64,000 bases of DNA from assembly GCF_030063445.1 (NCBI RefSeq), contig NZ_JASITD010000010.1, positions 1 through 64,000 on the forward strand. The letters run 5' to 3'. The stretch comes from Hymenobacter sp. H14-R3 (GTDB lineage Bacteria; Bacteroidota; Bacteroidia; Cytophagales; Hymenobacteraceae). Made by a program: the position numbers and the translations under genes. The notes under the pieces are model-generated. The model saw only the letters and a list, made by a program, of their open reading frames with translations, made no database searches and was not told the DNA's origin. Shown piece after piece: positions 57,401 through 64,000 of this stretch (the first letter of the stretch is position 1; the number at the start of each line of letters is the position of its first letter).

Positions 57401-57937
57401 ATGTACATCCCGCGCACCACCAGCGTCGACCAGATTCAGTTGGTAGACCGTGTATTTGCTGATGCCAGCAAGGTGACGTACTTCACCTACACCGCCGCCC
57501 AGCAGGCCACCGACCTGGAAAACTACATTCAGGCTGACCCTTACCTGCGGGCCCACCGTGGCCAGTATGCCGAGCGCAATGGCGCCTCGCTGCCCTGGCA
57601 GCACCAGGTTGACGTGCGGGTGCTGCAAGATATCTTCACCAATATTGGGGAGAACCGCAACGCCCTGCAATTCAGCATCGACATCTTCAACGTAGGCAAC
57701 CTGATTAACCGTAACTGGGGCTCGGCGCAGTTTCAGTACACGGCCCAGCCGCTGGCCTTTGCGGGCTACAATGCCCAGGGCACGCCCACGTACCAGTTTC
57801 AGTACATCAGCAGCCCCCGCCAGGCGGGTGGCACCGTAGCGGCCCCCACGCTGCTCACCACGCCCTTCCGCCCCGACGTAACCACGCTGGTATCGCGCTG
57901 GCAGGCCCAGATTGGCCTGCGCTACCTCTTCAACTAA
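54425..57937 (+). CDS. Oar-like TonB-dependent outer-membrane receptor 1
   Basis: A 1,170-residue receptor. Signal peptide to about 29 (ends SWGQ), a carboxypeptidase-like regulatory domain (AMSGTITDSKGQPLPGATVLAV ... VGYQDF, about 36-115), then a TonB plug (EVTVTGRQNSVINADRTGAATTIQRAQIEQLP) and a long beta-barrel. The final strands end in WQAQIGLRYLFN, with terminal Phe-Asn-like barrel signature. Without a SusD partner or a SusC-type TonB box, it fits the Oar branch, whose substrates are unknown. A rho-independent terminator and about 340 bp separate it from receptor 2, to which it is clearly related in the first 200 residues. Confidence 0.93.
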   Translation: MKILYFRHAFVLALLLLVAQLSWGQGATTAAMSGTITDSKGQPLPGATVLAVHTPTNTQYGVGTNTEGRFSIQNMRVGGPYTIKVSFVGYQDFTRTGVNLTLSENFRLDTKLGEASTQLTEVTVTGRQNSVINADRTGAATTIQRAQIEQLPTINRSFADYTRLTPQASGSGGFGGRDGRVNNVTIDGALFNNAFGLSGTIGGQANAQPISLDAIDQIQVSIAPFDVRQGSFTGANVNAVTRSGTNKVSASVYGFYRDQKYVSKQIGDVNNPVPTFNLKNFGFRVGGPIIKDKLFFFLNAERELRTDPPSGNYQAATAGNPANGQTVSQASARDLDALSSFLTQNYNYSPGAYQGYSLASNSDKITAKLDWNISANHRFNIKYNYLKSYRDVPPSSSGAIGNNRAQTIYGLPYAGAYYRINNNLNSIIAELNSSFGTKYSNNLTAGYIANRDFRQAVGGGDIPQFPLVDIGTGSGLSPITTDAKTGQPVYARVTAPQTLTSFGYEPFSAFNILNTDTYQIGDNFTAFLGKHNLTVGTYNELYKFTNGFAPQYYGAFTYNSLQDFYASASTATAPYGYNYTSGGQPTPRTQADGLRPAQRYQLRYSALADGSFPFAVTNAAQIGLYLQDEWSPASNFKLTYGIRGDLPIIYSTIQQNTALANLTFRDGIQLNTSQTPKRTVLYSPRVGFNWDVNDDRKTQLRGGTGIFTGRVPYVYLSNQASNNGVQFGTIDFQGNAALPYSFGGDPNKYRTQLAAGGANTQYNIAVTDRSFKFPQVWRSNLALDHELPGGVVATIEALYSKDVNAVYFQNVDLPVTTQRAAGADNRPIFYTANGTGGVNSSPYNRLYGQTPAGVATTATAANPAITDAILLTNTNKGYSYSLTAQLQKTFSSGFYAMAAYTYSDARSVNDGGTIAQSSWSGRPVSGDPNANVLSYSQYLVAHRVIGSVSYRFNYLGHLGTTLSAFYNGQPNGRYSYTYGGDMNGDGVQGNDLMYIPRTTSVDQIQLVDRVFADASKVTYFTYTAAQQATDLENYIQADPYLRAHRGQYAERNGASLPWQHQVDVRVLQDIFTNIGENRNALQFSIDIFNVGNLINRNWGSAQFQYTAQPLAFAGYNAQGTPTYQFQYISSPRQAGGTVAAPTLLTTPFRPDVTTLVSRWQAQIGLRYLFN

Positions 57938-57975
57938 TTGCCCCCGGCCCTGGTGGCCCAGCTGGGTACCCGCAT

Positions 57976-58012
57976 AAGCGGGGCAGGAAGTAATTCCTGC
58001 CCCGCTTTTTTT
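57976..58012 (+). terminator. Rho-independent terminator of TonB receptor 1
   Basis: A perfect 14-bp stem (AAGCGGGGCAGGAA/TTCCTGCCCCGCTT) around GTAA followed by seven T. Confidence 0.9.
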
Positions 58013-58225
58013 GTGGCCGTCCGTCCCAGTCAAATTGGTCTTATTATGTTTTAGTGAATTATTTGCAAGTGGCCATTGCTTGCGAATAAGTAACATAAAA
58101 TATTGATAATCAGTAAACTAAAAACATTATAATCGTTGCTAAATGCTTTTGGCGGGCATTTGCTTCTGTTGCTGGGGTAGGATAGCGTTTGGATGATGAA
58201 GGGGTGAATGCTTGCCAGGACTGCT
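58013..58225. other. AT-rich intergenic stretch with no gene
   Basis: About 210 bp, strongly AT-rich around 58040-58140 with short A- and T-runs. No ORF, tRNA or convincing hairpin is visible. It could be an upstream regulatory region for receptor 2. Confidence 0.5.
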
Positions 58226-58233
58226 TATCTTTG
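58226..58233 (+). promoter_or_regulatory. -7 element of TonB receptor 2
   Basis: TATCTTTG matches the consensus; the ATG at 58276 follows after 42 nt, the same spacing as at receptor 1. Confidence 0.7.
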
Positions 58234-58275
58234 CAGCCTCTTGGCAACTGTGAGCCTTTACCCTTTTTTCATTTT

Positions 58276-61200
58276 ATGAGAAATCTACCTTTACGCCACT
58301 TTACCCTGCTTCTGCTGCTGCTGCTGACGGCCCACCTGGGCTGGGGGCAGGGAGCCACTACGGCTTCTATTAATGGCATCGTAACCGACGGCAAGGGGGA
58401 GGCCCTGCCCGGTGCCACTGTGCTGGCTATCCACACCCCCACTGGCACCCAGTACGGGGTTGGTACCAACGCCGACGGCCGCTACAACATCCAGGGCATG
58501 CGCGTGGGCGGTCCTTACACGATTAAGGTGTCGTTTGTGGGCTACCAGGATGGCACCCGCAGCAACATTGTGCTGGCGTTGAGCGCTAATCTGCGCCTGG
58601 ACTTTCCGCTCAGTACCTCCACCACCGAGCTGGGCAACGTGGTCGTGACCGGTCGCCCCGACCCCACCATCAACGCTGGCCGCACTGGGGCTGCCACCAA
58701 CGTGAGCCGCGAGCAGATTATGCAGCTGCCCACCCTGAGCCGCTCGCTTACCGACTTCACCCGCCTCACGCCGCAGGCCGGCGGCGGCGGCAGCTCGTCG
58801 TTTGGCGGGGCCAACAACCGCTACAACAACATCACCATCGACGGGGCTGTGAACAGCGACATCTTTGGCCTGGGTACCACTGGTGCTCCCGGCGGGCAAG
58901 CGGGTACTAACCCCATTGCCCTCGATGCCATCGACCAGATTCAGGTAGTACTTGCGCCCTACGACGTGACGCTGGGCAGCTTCACCGGGGCCGGCATTAA
59001 CGCCGTAACCCGCTCGGGCTCCAACGACTTTTCGGCTTCTATCTACGGCTTTGGCCGCAACCAGAACTCGGCCGGCAAGAGCGTGAACGAGCCCCGCACC
59101 AAGCTCGATGAGTTTTACAACTACCAGACTGGCTTTCGGGTCGGTGGCGCCCTGGTGAAGGACAAGGTATTCTTCTTCCTCAACGGCGAGATTGCCCGCG
59201 TGAGCGCCCCGCTGGGCTTCCAGCCCGGCACGCCCGACTCAAAAATTGCCGTGGCCGACCTGCAACGCATTGCCACGGCCGCCAACACGGCCCAGTATGA
59301 CAACTACGACGTGGGCAGCTACGGCAACTTCAACCGCCGCACCCAGAGCAACAAGATTTTTCTGCGCTTCGACTTCAACCTCTCGGAAAATAACACCCTG
59401 ACGCTGCGTCACAACTATGTGAATGCGTTTGATGACAACCTCACGCGTGCCAGCAACAACTTCCGCTTTGGCAACAACGCCTACCAGTTCAACAACCTCA
59501 CCAACAGCACGGTGGCCGAGCTGAACTCGCGCTTTGGCGGCGGCTTCTCCAACAAGCTGATTCTGACTTATACCGCCATCCGCGACTCGCGCGGCGTGGT
59601 GGGGGCGGCCGGCCCGGCCTACCAGATTCAGACCAACGGCATTACCTACAGCCTGGGCCAGGAGCGCAGCTCGGTGGGCAACGAGCTTGACCAGGACATT
59701 GTGGAGATTACCGACAACCTGACCAAAGCCTACGGTAAGCACACCTTCACGGTGGGCACCCACAACGAGGGATACAAGTTTCGCAACCTGTTCCTGAACA
59801 ACGGGGCCGGCTACTACCTGTTTGGCGATACGGGCACCCCTAATACCCCTGCCTACCGCACGGGCATTCAGAACTTCGAGAATGGCTTGTCTACCCGCGT
59901 GCAAGCCAGCTACCCCCTGACCAATGGTGGGGAGGCCCGCTTCAAGGCGGCCCAGCTGGGCTTCTACGTGCAGGATGAGTACACGCCCGTGGAGAACCTG
60001 CGCCTGACCTTGGGCATGCGCATCGACATCCCCGTGTTTGTGGACAAGCCCGGCAACAACGAAGGAGTAGCCGCGCAGTTTGGCGACCAGTACCGCACCA
60101 GCAACACCCCCAACGGCCAAGTATTGTACTCGCCCCGCGTTGGTTTCAACTGGGACGTGAACAACGATTCAAAAGTGCAGCTGCGCGGTGGCACGGGCAT
60201 CTTCACCGGCCGCGTGCCCTTCGTATGGCTGTCGAACAGCTACACCAACAGTGGCCTGATTCAGGGTGCGGTTGACCAGACTGGTACGCCCGCCATGCCG
60301 GCTACGCCCACCTCGCCCGCCGTGCCGGCCTCTCCCACGCTGCCCTTCGTGCGGCTCACGCCGGGGCAGATTGCCTCCGATTATAACTCCTTGCGCACTT
60401 CCCAGATTAACCTGGTGCGCAACGATTTCAAGCTGCCGCAGGTGTGGCGCTCTAACCTGGCCGTGGACTTCCGCCTGCCGGGCGACATCGTAGCGACGCT
60501 GGAGGGTATTTATACCAAGACAATTAACGATATCTACTATAAGGACCTGAACCTGACGGCTCCCGTGGGCCGCCTGGCTGGCCCCGACCAGCGCCCGGTA
60601 TACGCGGCTTCCACCGCACTGCGCCGGGCTAACCAAAGCTACACCAACGTGTACTTGCTCGATAACACCAGCAAGGGCTACCGCTACAACGCTACCTTCC
60701 AGTTGCAGAAGCGCTTCGTGGGCGGCCTGAACACTACGGCGGCCTACACCTACGGTGTATCCAAGGAAATCAACAGCGGCGGCAGCAGCACGGCTTCATC
60801 GAACTTTGCCTTCAACCAAGTAGCCTACGACCCCAATAACCCTGAGCTGGGCTACTCGCGCAACGACCAGCGCCACCGCGTAATCGCCAGCACGGGTTAC
60901 ACCTTTAACTACGCCGGCGGCGCAATGGCTACTACTTTCACTGCCTTCTACGAAGGATTGTCGGGCCAGCCGATAACGTATATCTACGGGCAGAATGGAG
61001 ACCTGAACCGCGACGGTAATAACAGCAATGACCTGCTCTACATCCCGACCAATGTGCGCGACCTCAACCAGATTCGCCTGGTTTCGAATGATTCGCGCAC
61101 GGTAACCCAGGTGCAGGACCAGTTGGATGCCTTCATCAACAACGACCCTTACCTGAGCACCCACCGCGGCCAGGTAGCCGAGCGCTTTGCCGCCCGCCTG

Positions 61201-61509
61201 CCCTGGACGCACGAGGTAGACATCCGCGTAGCCCAGGACTTCAACTTCATGGCCGGTGGCAAGAAGAACTCCCTGCAGATTACGTTCGACATCTTCAACC
61301 TCGGCAACCTGCTCAACCAGAACTGGGGCCGTCAGTATTTCGTCTCGAACCAGGCAGTTGAGTTGCTGCGCGCCGAGAGCACCGGTCCTAACGTGCAGCC
61401 GACCTTCTCGCTCCCGGCTTCATTTGCCACCACCAACCGCTCGTATGACTTCTCGAACCTGGGTTCGCGCTGGCAGGGGCAGCTGGGCGTACGCTACAGC
61501 TTCAACTAA
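58276..61509 (+). CDS. Oar-like TonB-dependent outer-membrane receptor 2
   Basis: A 1,077-residue paralogue of receptor 1. Signal peptide about 1-27, the carboxypeptidase-like domain (ASINGIVTDGKGEALPGATVLAI ... SFVGYQDGTR), plug region (NVVVTGRPDPTINAGRTGAATNVSREQIMQLP) and beta-barrel ending GQLGVRYSFN. The first 200 residues and the -7/start spacing closely match receptor 1, while the loops differ. A Pro-rich patch MPATPTSPAVPASPTLPF (about residue 675) sits in an outer loop and is absent in receptor 1. Substrate unknown. It is followed by a terminator. Confidence 0.93.
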   Translation: MRNLPLRHFTLLLLLLLTAHLGWGQGATTASINGIVTDGKGEALPGATVLAIHTPTGTQYGVGTNADGRYNIQGMRVGGPYTIKVSFVGYQDGTRSNIVLALSANLRLDFPLSTSTTELGNVVVTGRPDPTINAGRTGAATNVSREQIMQLPTLSRSLTDFTRLTPQAGGGGSSSFGGANNRYNNITIDGAVNSDIFGLGTTGAPGGQAGTNPIALDAIDQIQVVLAPYDVTLGSFTGAGINAVTRSGSNDFSASIYGFGRNQNSAGKSVNEPRTKLDEFYNYQTGFRVGGALVKDKVFFFLNGEIARVSAPLGFQPGTPDSKIAVADLQRIATAANTAQYDNYDVGSYGNFNRRTQSNKIFLRFDFNLSENNTLTLRHNYVNAFDDNLTRASNNFRFGNNAYQFNNLTNSTVAELNSRFGGGFSNKLILTYTAIRDSRGVVGAAGPAYQIQTNGITYSLGQERSSVGNELDQDIVEITDNLTKAYGKHTFTVGTHNEGYKFRNLFLNNGAGYYLFGDTGTPNTPAYRTGIQNFENGLSTRVQASYPLTNGGEARFKAAQLGFYVQDEYTPVENLRLTLGMRIDIPVFVDKPGNNEGVAAQFGDQYRTSNTPNGQVLYSPRVGFNWDVNNDSKVQLRGGTGIFTGRVPFVWLSNSYTNSGLIQGAVDQTGTPAMPATPTSPAVPASPTLPFVRLTPGQIASDYNSLRTSQINLVRNDFKLPQVWRSNLAVDFRLPGDIVATLEGIYTKTINDIYYKDLNLTAPVGRLAGPDQRPVYAASTALRRANQSYTNVYLLDNTSKGYRYNATFQLQKRFVGGLNTTAAYTYGVSKEINSGGSSTASSNFAFNQVAYDPNNPELGYSRNDQRHRVIASTGYTFNYAGGAMATTFTAFYEGLSGQPITYIYGQNGDLNRDGNNSNDLLYIPTNVRDLNQIRLVSNDSRTVTQVQDQLDAFINNDPYLSTHRGQVAERFAARLPWTHEVDIRVAQDFNFMAGGKKNSLQITFDIFNLGNLLNQNWGRQYFVSNQAVELLRAESTGPNVQPTFSLPASFATTNRSYDFSNLGSRWQGQLGVRYSFN

Positions 61510-61533
61510 GCACTGCGGTACCAACTGAGTTAA

Positions 61534-61568
61534 AAAGAGCGGGGAAATTTCCCCGCTCTTTTTTTTGG
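61534..61568 (+). terminator. Rho-independent terminator of TonB receptor 2
   Basis: A perfect 14-bp palindrome (AAAGAGCGGGGAAA directly joined to its complement) followed by a run of about ten T. Confidence 0.88.
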
Positions 61569-61632
61569 GCCTGATTCTGCGGTAGTTGCGAAGAATGTTG
61601 CCCCTGGCGCTTGCATAAGCCGAAAACTACCG

Positions 61633-61640
61633 TACTTTTG
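61633..61640 (+). promoter_or_regulatory. -7 element of the tRNA-Ala gene
   Basis: TACTTTTG matches the consensus 41 nt upstream of the mature tRNA 5' end. Confidence 0.6.
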
Positions 61641-61681
61641 TTAAACCAAAGCGCAATAGGCACCTTGGTAAAGCCAAAAAC

Positions 61682-61755
<74 letters not shown>

Positions 61756-61767
61756 CTCCCGTTTAAT

Positions 61768-61805
61768 AAAAAGCGATTAGTAGCCTCGGCTGCTAATCGC
61801 TTTTT
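61768..61805. terminator. 18-bp inverted repeat after tRNA-Ala
   Basis: AAAAAGCGATTAG (61768-61780) pairs with CTAATCGCTTTTT (61793-61805), extended inwards by five more pairs including a wobble, leaving a tight loop. It terminates the tRNA and the convergent EamA gene. Confidence 0.85.
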
Positions 61806-61847
61806 GCGTTTGCGCTGGTTACGTAACGGCTTCTCACTGAGCGCTCC

Positions 61848-62261
61848 TCACAGAATGAGTACCAGCGTGCCGCCAACAATGAGGGTGGCCCCCAGCGCCA
61901 CTTTCAGCGTGAGGGTTTCGCCCAGAAATACCACCGACAGGCCAATGGCCAGCGCCACGCTCAGCTTATCGACCGGGGCCACCTGCGACACCTTGCCCAG
62001 TTGCAAGGCCCGGAAGTAGCACAGCCACGACAGCCCCGTGGCCACGCCCGATAGCACTAGAAACAGCCAGGTGCGCGGGGCCAGCGTGAAAATATCGGCC
62101 GGGTTGTCTTTGGCAAACACGATGCCCCAGGCCACCACCAGAATAACCACCGTGCGAATAGCCGTGGCCAGGTCGGAGCTGACGCCCTTGATGCCCACCT
62201 TGGCCAGCACCGCCGTAAGGGCCGCAAACACGGCAGAAAGAAGGGCGTAGGTCCACCACAT
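61848..62261 (-). CDS. EamA/DMT-family membrane transporter (single-domain)
   Basis: A 137-residue membrane protein with about five hydrophobic helices, corresponding to one EamA domain, half of the usual drug/metabolite transporter. WWTYALLSAVFAALTAVLAKVG at the start and the closing LGATLIVGGTLVLIL match the family. Such half-size members probably work as dimers. Substrate unknown. A repeat-derived stretch (TTAGCAGTTAACAG, about 62268) lies just upstream of its start. Confidence 0.88.
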   Translation of the reverse strand: MWWTYALLSAVFAALTAVLAKVGIKGVSSDLATAIRTVVILVVAWGIVFAKDNPADIFTLAPRTWLFLVLSGVATGLSWLCYFRALQLGKVSQVAPVDKLSVALAIGLSVVFLGETLTLKVALGATLIVGGTLVLIL

Positions 62262-62312
62262 ATCAGTTAGCAGTTAACAGTGAGCAAGTAGCAATTCGCT
62301 CGCAAGGACAAC
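62262..62312. repeat. TTAACAGTTAACA-type repeat plus CGCAAGGACA motif
   Basis: TTAGCAGTTAACAGTGAGC near 62268 and GCTCGCAAGGACAA near 62297 recall the repeats at 42968 and 38729 respectively. Confidence 0.5.
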
Positions 62313-62340
62313 CAGCTTTCTGGTGAAAACCTGAGCGGGC

Positions 62341-62784
62341 TTAGCTCTGGCAAAACTGGCAGGTGCCCGAGAGCAGGAAGTCGCGCCGCTGGGCCTGGAA
62401 GCCGCCGGGCAGCTGCACCACCGGAATGGCTACCTGGCTCAGGCAGTACGTGTGGCTACACACGTCGCACTTGAAGTGCACGTGGTTGTCGAAATGCGCA
62501 TCGGCCGAGCACTCGATGGAGCAGGCGGCGTAGCGCAGCACGTCGGTGTCGTCGATGACGCGGTGAATGAGGCCTTGCTGCTCAAAGCTTTTGAGCGTGC
62601 GGTAAAGCGTGATGCGGTCGGTGGCCGTGCCGATTTCCTGCTCAATCTCGGCCCCGGTGAGGGCGTAGCCTTTGCCGCTGAGGGCAGCCAGCACGGCCCG
62701 GCGCACGGGCGTCTGGCGCAGGCCGTGGCGCAGCAGCGTCTGGGTGAGGCGGTCGGGAGCAGGGGGAGCGGAGGGAGACGACAT
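62341..62784 (-). CDS. Fur-family metal-responsive regulator
   Basis: A 147-residue DNA-binding protein. The winged helix occupies residues 12-85 (TPVRRAVLAALSGKGYALTGAEIEQEI..TDRITLYRTLKSFEQQGLIHRV). The metal-binding region has H97, H101 and H103 (HFDNHVHFKCDVC) and two structural-zinc pairs, C106/C109 and C142/C145. It may be Fur, Zur or PerR; the sequence alone does not decide. Divergent from the glycosyltransferase gene. Confidence 0.93.
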   Translation of the reverse strand: MSSPSAPPAPDRLTQTLLRHGLRQTPVRRAVLAALSGKGYALTGAEIEQEIGTATDRITLYRTLKSFEQQGLIHRVIDDTDVLRYAACSIECSADAHFDNHVHFKCDVCSHTYCLSQVAIPVVQLPGGFQAQRRDFLLSGTCQFCQS

Positions 62785-62846
62785 AAACCAAACTTACGAA
62801 AAGATAGGGAGCCCGCGGGCCGTAAAGTGCCCGGCAGCGGGGGGCG

Positions 62847-62854
62847 TACCTTTG
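62847..62854 (+). promoter_or_regulatory. -7 element of the glycosyltransferase gene
   Basis: TACCTTTG matches the consensus exactly, 65 nt before the proposed GTG at 62920. Confidence 0.6.
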
Positions 62855-62919
62855 CAGCGGCGGGGCCGCCAACGGCCCAACCCCTACCAGGAACGCCCCT
62901 GACCAACTTAACCAAACTT

Positions 62920-64000
62920 GTGGTAGAATCGTTAGCCCGCCGGGTAATTAGTGCCCTTAGCCAGCGGCCGTGGTGGGTGGCGGCCCTCACGCTGGCCCTG
63001 GCGCTGCCCGCCCTGCTTGTGCACCTGGGCTGGCAGCCGCTGCTGGTCGATGAGCCCATCCGGGCGCTGGTGGCGCTCGAAATGCACTACTCGGGCCACT
63101 TCTTCTCGCCCACGCTGCTGGGCCTGCCCTATTACAACAAGCCGCCGCTGTTCAACTGGCTGCTCATTGCGCTGTTTCGCCTCACGGGGCGGCAAGATGA
63201 GTGGGTGCTGCGCCTGCCCACCATTGCGGCGCTGCTGCTTTACACCACCGCGCTGTGGCGGGTGCTGCGCCCGCAACTGGGTAGCCGCCTGGCCTTTACG
63301 GTGGCGCTGGCTTTTGCTACTACCGGCCGGGTACTGTTCTACGATTCATTTCTGGGGCTGATTGACCTGTGGCACGCGGGGCTGACGTGGCTGGCCTTTA
63401 TGGCCGTGTGGTACCTGGGGCAGCGCCAGCAGTGGGCGCGGCTGTTCATTATCACCTACGCGCTCACGGCGGTGGGCTTTTTGCTTAAGGGCCTGCCTTC
63501 GGTGGTGTTTCAGGGGCTGGCGCTGCTGGTGTATTGCCTCGATACCAAGCAGTGGCGGCGCTTATTCGGCTGGCAGCACGTGCTGGGTGTGGCGGTGATG
63601 CTGAGTATTGTGGGCGCCTATTTCTTCGTGTACAGCCGCCACAACTCGCTCGAAGTGGCCTTGCAAACGCTGTGGTCGCAGTCGAGCCAGCGCACGGTGG
63701 CCGCCCAGCCGCTGGCCGATTCGGTGCAGTACGTGCTGCTGTTTCCCTTCGATTTTATCAAGCACTTCCTGCCGTGGTCGCTGCTGGTGGGCTGCCTGCT
63801 GGTGCCGGGGGCGCGCCGGCTAGTGATGCAGCAGCCGTTTTTGCGCTACAATGCGCTGCTGTTTCTGGCCATTTTGCCGGTGTACTGGCTGTCGCCGGCC
63901 ACCATTCCGCGCTACCTGTTTATGCTGGTGCCGCTGGGGCTCACGGTAGTTATTGCGCTGTATGCGCAGTACCAACCGGCTGGTACGCGCCCCACGCGCT
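62920..64000 (+). CDS. Family 39-type (ArnT-like) membrane glycosyltransferase, partial at window end
   Basis: The frame runs open from an uncertain start (GTG 62920, CTG 62899 possible) to the window edge, giving over 360 residues of a multi-pass membrane protein. The hydrophobic N-terminal segment is followed by LVDEPIRALVALEM, the acidic luminal loop expected of ArnT/PMT-type glycosyltransferases, then YYNKPPLFNWLLIALFRLTG and FLLKGLPSVVFQGLALLVYCLD, all as in the family. It would move a sugar from a polyprenyl carrier to a surface molecule. Confidence 0.88.
   Translation, partial: MVESLARRVISALSQRPWWVAALTLALALPALLVHLGWQPLLVDEPIRALVALEMHYSGHFFSPTLLGLPYYNKPPLFNWLLIALFRLTGRQDEWVLRLPTIAALLLYTTALWRVLRPQLGSRLAFTVALAFATTGRVLFYDSFLGLIDLWHAGLTWLAFMAVWYLGQRQQWARLFIITYALTAVGFLLKGLPSVVFQGLALLVYCLDTKQWRRLFGWQHVLGVAVMLSIVGAYFFVYSRHNSLEVALQTLWSQSSQRTVAAQPLADSVQYVLLFPFDFIKHFLPWSLLVGCLLVPGARRLVMQQPFLRYNALLFLAILPVYWLSPATIPRYLFMLVPLGLTVVIALYAQYQPAGTRPTR

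Overview
The window is a GC-rich stretch of a Bacteroidota chromosome, most likely a Hymenobacter-like member of the Cytophagales. The evidence is: type IX secretion (T9SS) sorting domains of both the gliding-motility (type B) and type A kinds; two Oar-like TonB-dependent receptors; a three-gene sdhCAB operon with a single cytochrome b subunit; an EnvC/DUF4292/TPR cluster usual in this phylum; and many genes preceded by the Bacteroidota -7 element TAnnTTTG instead of a Shine-Dalgarno sequence. No rRNA, CRISPR array, prophage or complete insertion sequence is visible. One tRNA-Ala(GGC) is present.

Layout. 0-8 kb: the tail of an IS630-type transposase, a zinc-ribbon protein, a CDF metal exporter, an uncharacterised gene and sdhCAB on the minus strand. 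8-23 kb: a large gliding-associated surface protein, then housekeeping genes (fabD, folK with an alpha/beta hydrolase, a long-chain polyprenyl diphosphate synthase, an M23 peptidase, a PaaE-like reductase, an M3 oligoendopeptidase, a DUF4139 protein, dut, a threonine dehydratase-like enzyme). 22.7-33.4 kb: sugar nucleotidyltransferase - TPR - DUF4292 lipoprotein - EnvC-like protein, where the last two are separated by about 5.5 kb of decayed minus-strand accessory genes. These are two tandem lipoprotein/hydrolase units, one hydrolase truncated and the other carrying both an in-frame stop and a frameshift. 33.5-38.7 kb: a secreted protein, a LuxR-type response regulator translationally coupled to a TPR histidine kinase, an outer-membrane barrel and a yeast-type cytosine deaminase. 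38.8-48.6 kb: a giant SBBP-repeat gliding-associated protein, an EEP-family phosphatase, cysS, an M28 peptidase, a DinB protein and a secreted protein. 48.7-64 kb: a disordered repeat protein, a Tat-type amidase, a GlcD-like oxidase, an NlpC/P60 lipoprotein, two tandem TonB-dependent receptors, the tRNA, an EamA protein, a Fur-family regulator and the start of a family 39-type glycosyltransferase.

The most striking structure is not coding. Twelve of thirteen convergent gene junctions hold a long, often perfect inverted repeat with arms of about 13-44 bp. Some fall into sequence families that recur at several sites: GTAGGGTAAGCTTTAGCTTG, GTCATNCTGAGC-like, and a GCTGTTAGC/TTAACAG family that also appears inside cysS and the EEP gene. 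They look like a REP/MITE-like population doubling as bidirectional terminators. I did not find a clearly new multi-gene enzymatic or defence system; the best candidates for something undescribed are these hairpins and the lipoprotein/hydrolase units.
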